Below the pieces are notes generated by a model. That model saw only the letters and a program-made list of their open reading frames with translations, did not search any database and was not told the origin of the DNA. A program made the translations under genes and the position numbers. This document shows positions 62,631-64,000 of a stretch of DNA of 64,000 nt, one piece after another. The stretch spans positions 1 to 64,000 of the forward strand of contig NZ_SOBW01000008.1 of assembly GCF_004364975.1 (NCBI RefSeq), read 5' to 3'. Position 1 is the first letter of the stretch; each line of letters opens with the position of its first letter. Source of the stretch: Gelidibacter sediminis. Its GTDB lineage: Bacteria; Bacteroidota; Bacteroidia; Flavobacteriales; Flavobacteriaceae.

Positions 62631-64000
62631 TCCTGTAAAGGTTAAAAGACCGTTAAGGATGAGAATAAAATAGCCGAATTCGAATCCTAGCCATTTTAAA
62701 CTGTTCAAACTGACTAAATAGGACAGAATTGGTGAGAGAATAGCGATAATAGGTACCCATTTATCTTTGATTTGCCATGTGGTAAATAAGCCAAAACTAT
62801 AAAGCCCTAATAAGGGGCCGTAGGTGTAGCCTGCAAAAAGTAAGAGTTTTGCAATAACGCTCTCATCTTTTATAGCGTATTTAAAAGCGATGATCACCAC
62901 GATTAACACAAGTGAAATTAAGATGTGAATGCGTTTTCTGATTGCAATTTGCTTGGCCGCATCATATTTTTTTTCAATGTCTAAAATGTCAATGCTAAAG
63001 GAGGTTGTCAATGCGGTTAATGTGCTGTCTGCGCTGCTATAAGCTGCAGCAATCAATCCTAATAAAAAGAAAACAAACACGCCAATGCCTAAATGATTTT
63101 TTGCCAATATAGGGAAAAGCTCATCTTTGTGTGCGTCAATGCCATTCTTTTGCGCGTAAACCGTTAGTAATAGTCCTAAACTTAAAATCACAAAGTTGAC
63201 CAGAGTTAAAATAATGGTAAACCAGAACATATTTTTCTGCGCGTCCTTTAGGGTTTTACAGGTCAGGTTTTTTTGCATCATATCCTGGTCCAATCCTGTC
63301 ATCACAATGGCAATAAACGCTCCGGAAATAAACTGGTTCCAGAAATAATCGCCCGATTTAAAATCCTCAAAAAAGAAGATTTTGGTGAGGTCACTTTCCA
63401 AAACAAAACCTAAAAAATTCCCGTCACTGATGCCTAAATCATCGCTTACATAATATATCGCGACCCCAACTGCTATCAACATAAATAAGGTTTGTAGCGT
63501 ATCCGTCCAAATAATAGTCTTGATACCCGACTTAAAGGTGTAGAGCCATATTAAAAACACAGTAATGGTTACCGTTTGCCAAAAACTTACACCTAAATCA
63601 TCAAAAAGTAGCACTTGCAGCACATTAGCTACCAAATACAACCTGAAACTGGATCCTACCAATCTAGAAATCAGAAAAAATGATGCCCCCGTCTTATAGG
63701 AAGCGTTACCAAAACGCTGCTCTAAATAGGTGTAAATGGAGGTCAAATTAAGTTTATAATAGACGGGCAGGAGCACGGTACCAATTACAAGATATCCAAC
63801 AATATACCCCAACACCATTTGCATATAGCTAAATTGTGAAGACTCCACCCAACCAGGAACCGAAATAAAAGTGACCCCAGAAAGTGATGCGCCAATCATT
63901 CCAAACGCTACCACATACCAAGGTGCCTGTTGGTTTGCTTTAAAAAAGGTGCTATTGTCCGATTTTTGTCCTGTGAGCAAAGAAATTAAAACCAAAACTC
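62601..64000 (-). CDS. Sodium:solute symporter family protein (5' end outside window)
   Basis: The open frame runs off the right edge, so the first residues are missing. The visible ~466 residues have many transmembrane segments and SSS-family blocks: PWYVVAFGMIGASLSGVTFISVPGW, YLEQRFGNASYKTGASFFL, and AAAYSSADSTLTALTTSFSIDI, the sodium-site serines. It imports a small solute, such as a sugar or organic acid, with sodium; the substrate cannot be told. Its stop codon lies inside the end of the convergent CoA-binding gene. Confidence 0.9.
   Translation of the reverse strand, partial: VLVLISLLTGQKSDNSTFFKANQQAPWYVVAFGMIGASLSGVTFISVPGWVESSQFSYMQMVLGYIVGYLVIGTVLLPVYYKLNLTSIYTYLEQRFGNASYKTGASFFLISRLVGSSFRLYLVANVLQVLLFDDLGVSFWQTVTITVFLIWLYTFKSGIKTIIWTDTLQTLFMLIAVGVAIYYVSDDLGISDGNFLGFVLESDLTKIFFFEDFKSGDYFWNQFISGAFIAIVMTGLDQDMMQKNLTCKTLKDAQKNMFWFTIILTLVNFVILSLGLLLTVYAQKNGIDAHKDELFPILAKNHLGIGVFVFFLLGLIAAAYSSADSTLTALTTSFSIDILDIEKKYDAAKQIAIRKRIHILISLVLIVVIIAFKYAIKDESVIAKLLLFAGYTYGPLLGLYSFGLFTTWQIKDKWVPIIAILSPILSYLVSLNSLKWLGFEFGYFILILNGLLTFTGLILIRTKQH

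Overview
The window is a low-GC bacterial chromosome segment that I place in the Bacteroidota, most likely the family Flavobacteriaceae. The grounds are a T9SS sorting domain, SusC/SusD pairs, many lipoproteins with a lipobox, genes without Shine-Dalgarno sites, TAnnTTTG promoter boxes, a Rho factor with a long disordered insert, and typical flavobacterial gene neighbours (folP/cdaA, DUF1599/DoxX/tpiA/prmA/clpS). I cannot name the genus. There is no rRNA, prophage or CRISPR array. One tRNA-Arg(ACG) is present.

Layout. 0-3.2 kb: the end of a secreted PKD/T9SS protein, rho, and a DUF4293 membrane protein, followed by decaying copies of a palindromic intergenic repeat. 3.7-9.3 kb: a phosphodiesterase, truA with an ABC exporter, and a folP-lipoprotein-cdaA cluster on the minus strand. 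9.4-13.2 kb: DUF1599, DoxX/BT_3928-type, tpiA, prmA and clpS. 13.2-17.3 kb: a minus-strand sulfur island (Crp/Fnr regulator, two YeeE/YedE-type half transporters, TauE/SafE, and a persulfide-dioxygenase-like MBL-rhodanese fusion). 17.4-20.5 kb: tRNA-Arg, a small unknown gene, a thioredoxin lipoprotein and gene-poor DNA.

20.5-35.6 kb is a polysaccharide-utilisation-like locus. susD, susC and a TPR-HTH regulator lie on the minus strand. Facing them on the plus strand are a GH63-like lipoprotein, a 1008-residue kinase/M23-peptidase/phospholyase fusion and a GH2 lipoprotein. The kinase and phospholyase parts resemble the animal hydroxylysine kinase and 5-phosphohydroxylysine/ethanolamine-phosphate phospholyase. 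With an alpha-glucosidase-like and a beta-galactosidase-like enzyme beside them, the locus could dismantle glucosyl-galactosyl-hydroxylysine, the collagen glycan. This is a hypothesis. The two arms share an 11-bp-period direct repeat upstream of susC and of the GH63 gene, a likely common operator.

36-47.7 kb: a beta-helix lipoprotein, an RND efflux operon (adaptor, pump, TolC), a DsbD-type protein and a FUSC-family protein. 47.8-49 kb: a secreted unknown protein and a REP-associated transposase gene truncated by an in-frame TAG and carrying REP-like palindromes inside its own reading frame. 49-64 kb: pyruvate carboxylase, an ArsC/LMW-PTP-like protein, htpG, an S9 peptidase, a FabH-like enzyme, a TonB-dependent-receptor-like protein, a CoA-binding protein and a sodium:solute symporter cut by the window edge.
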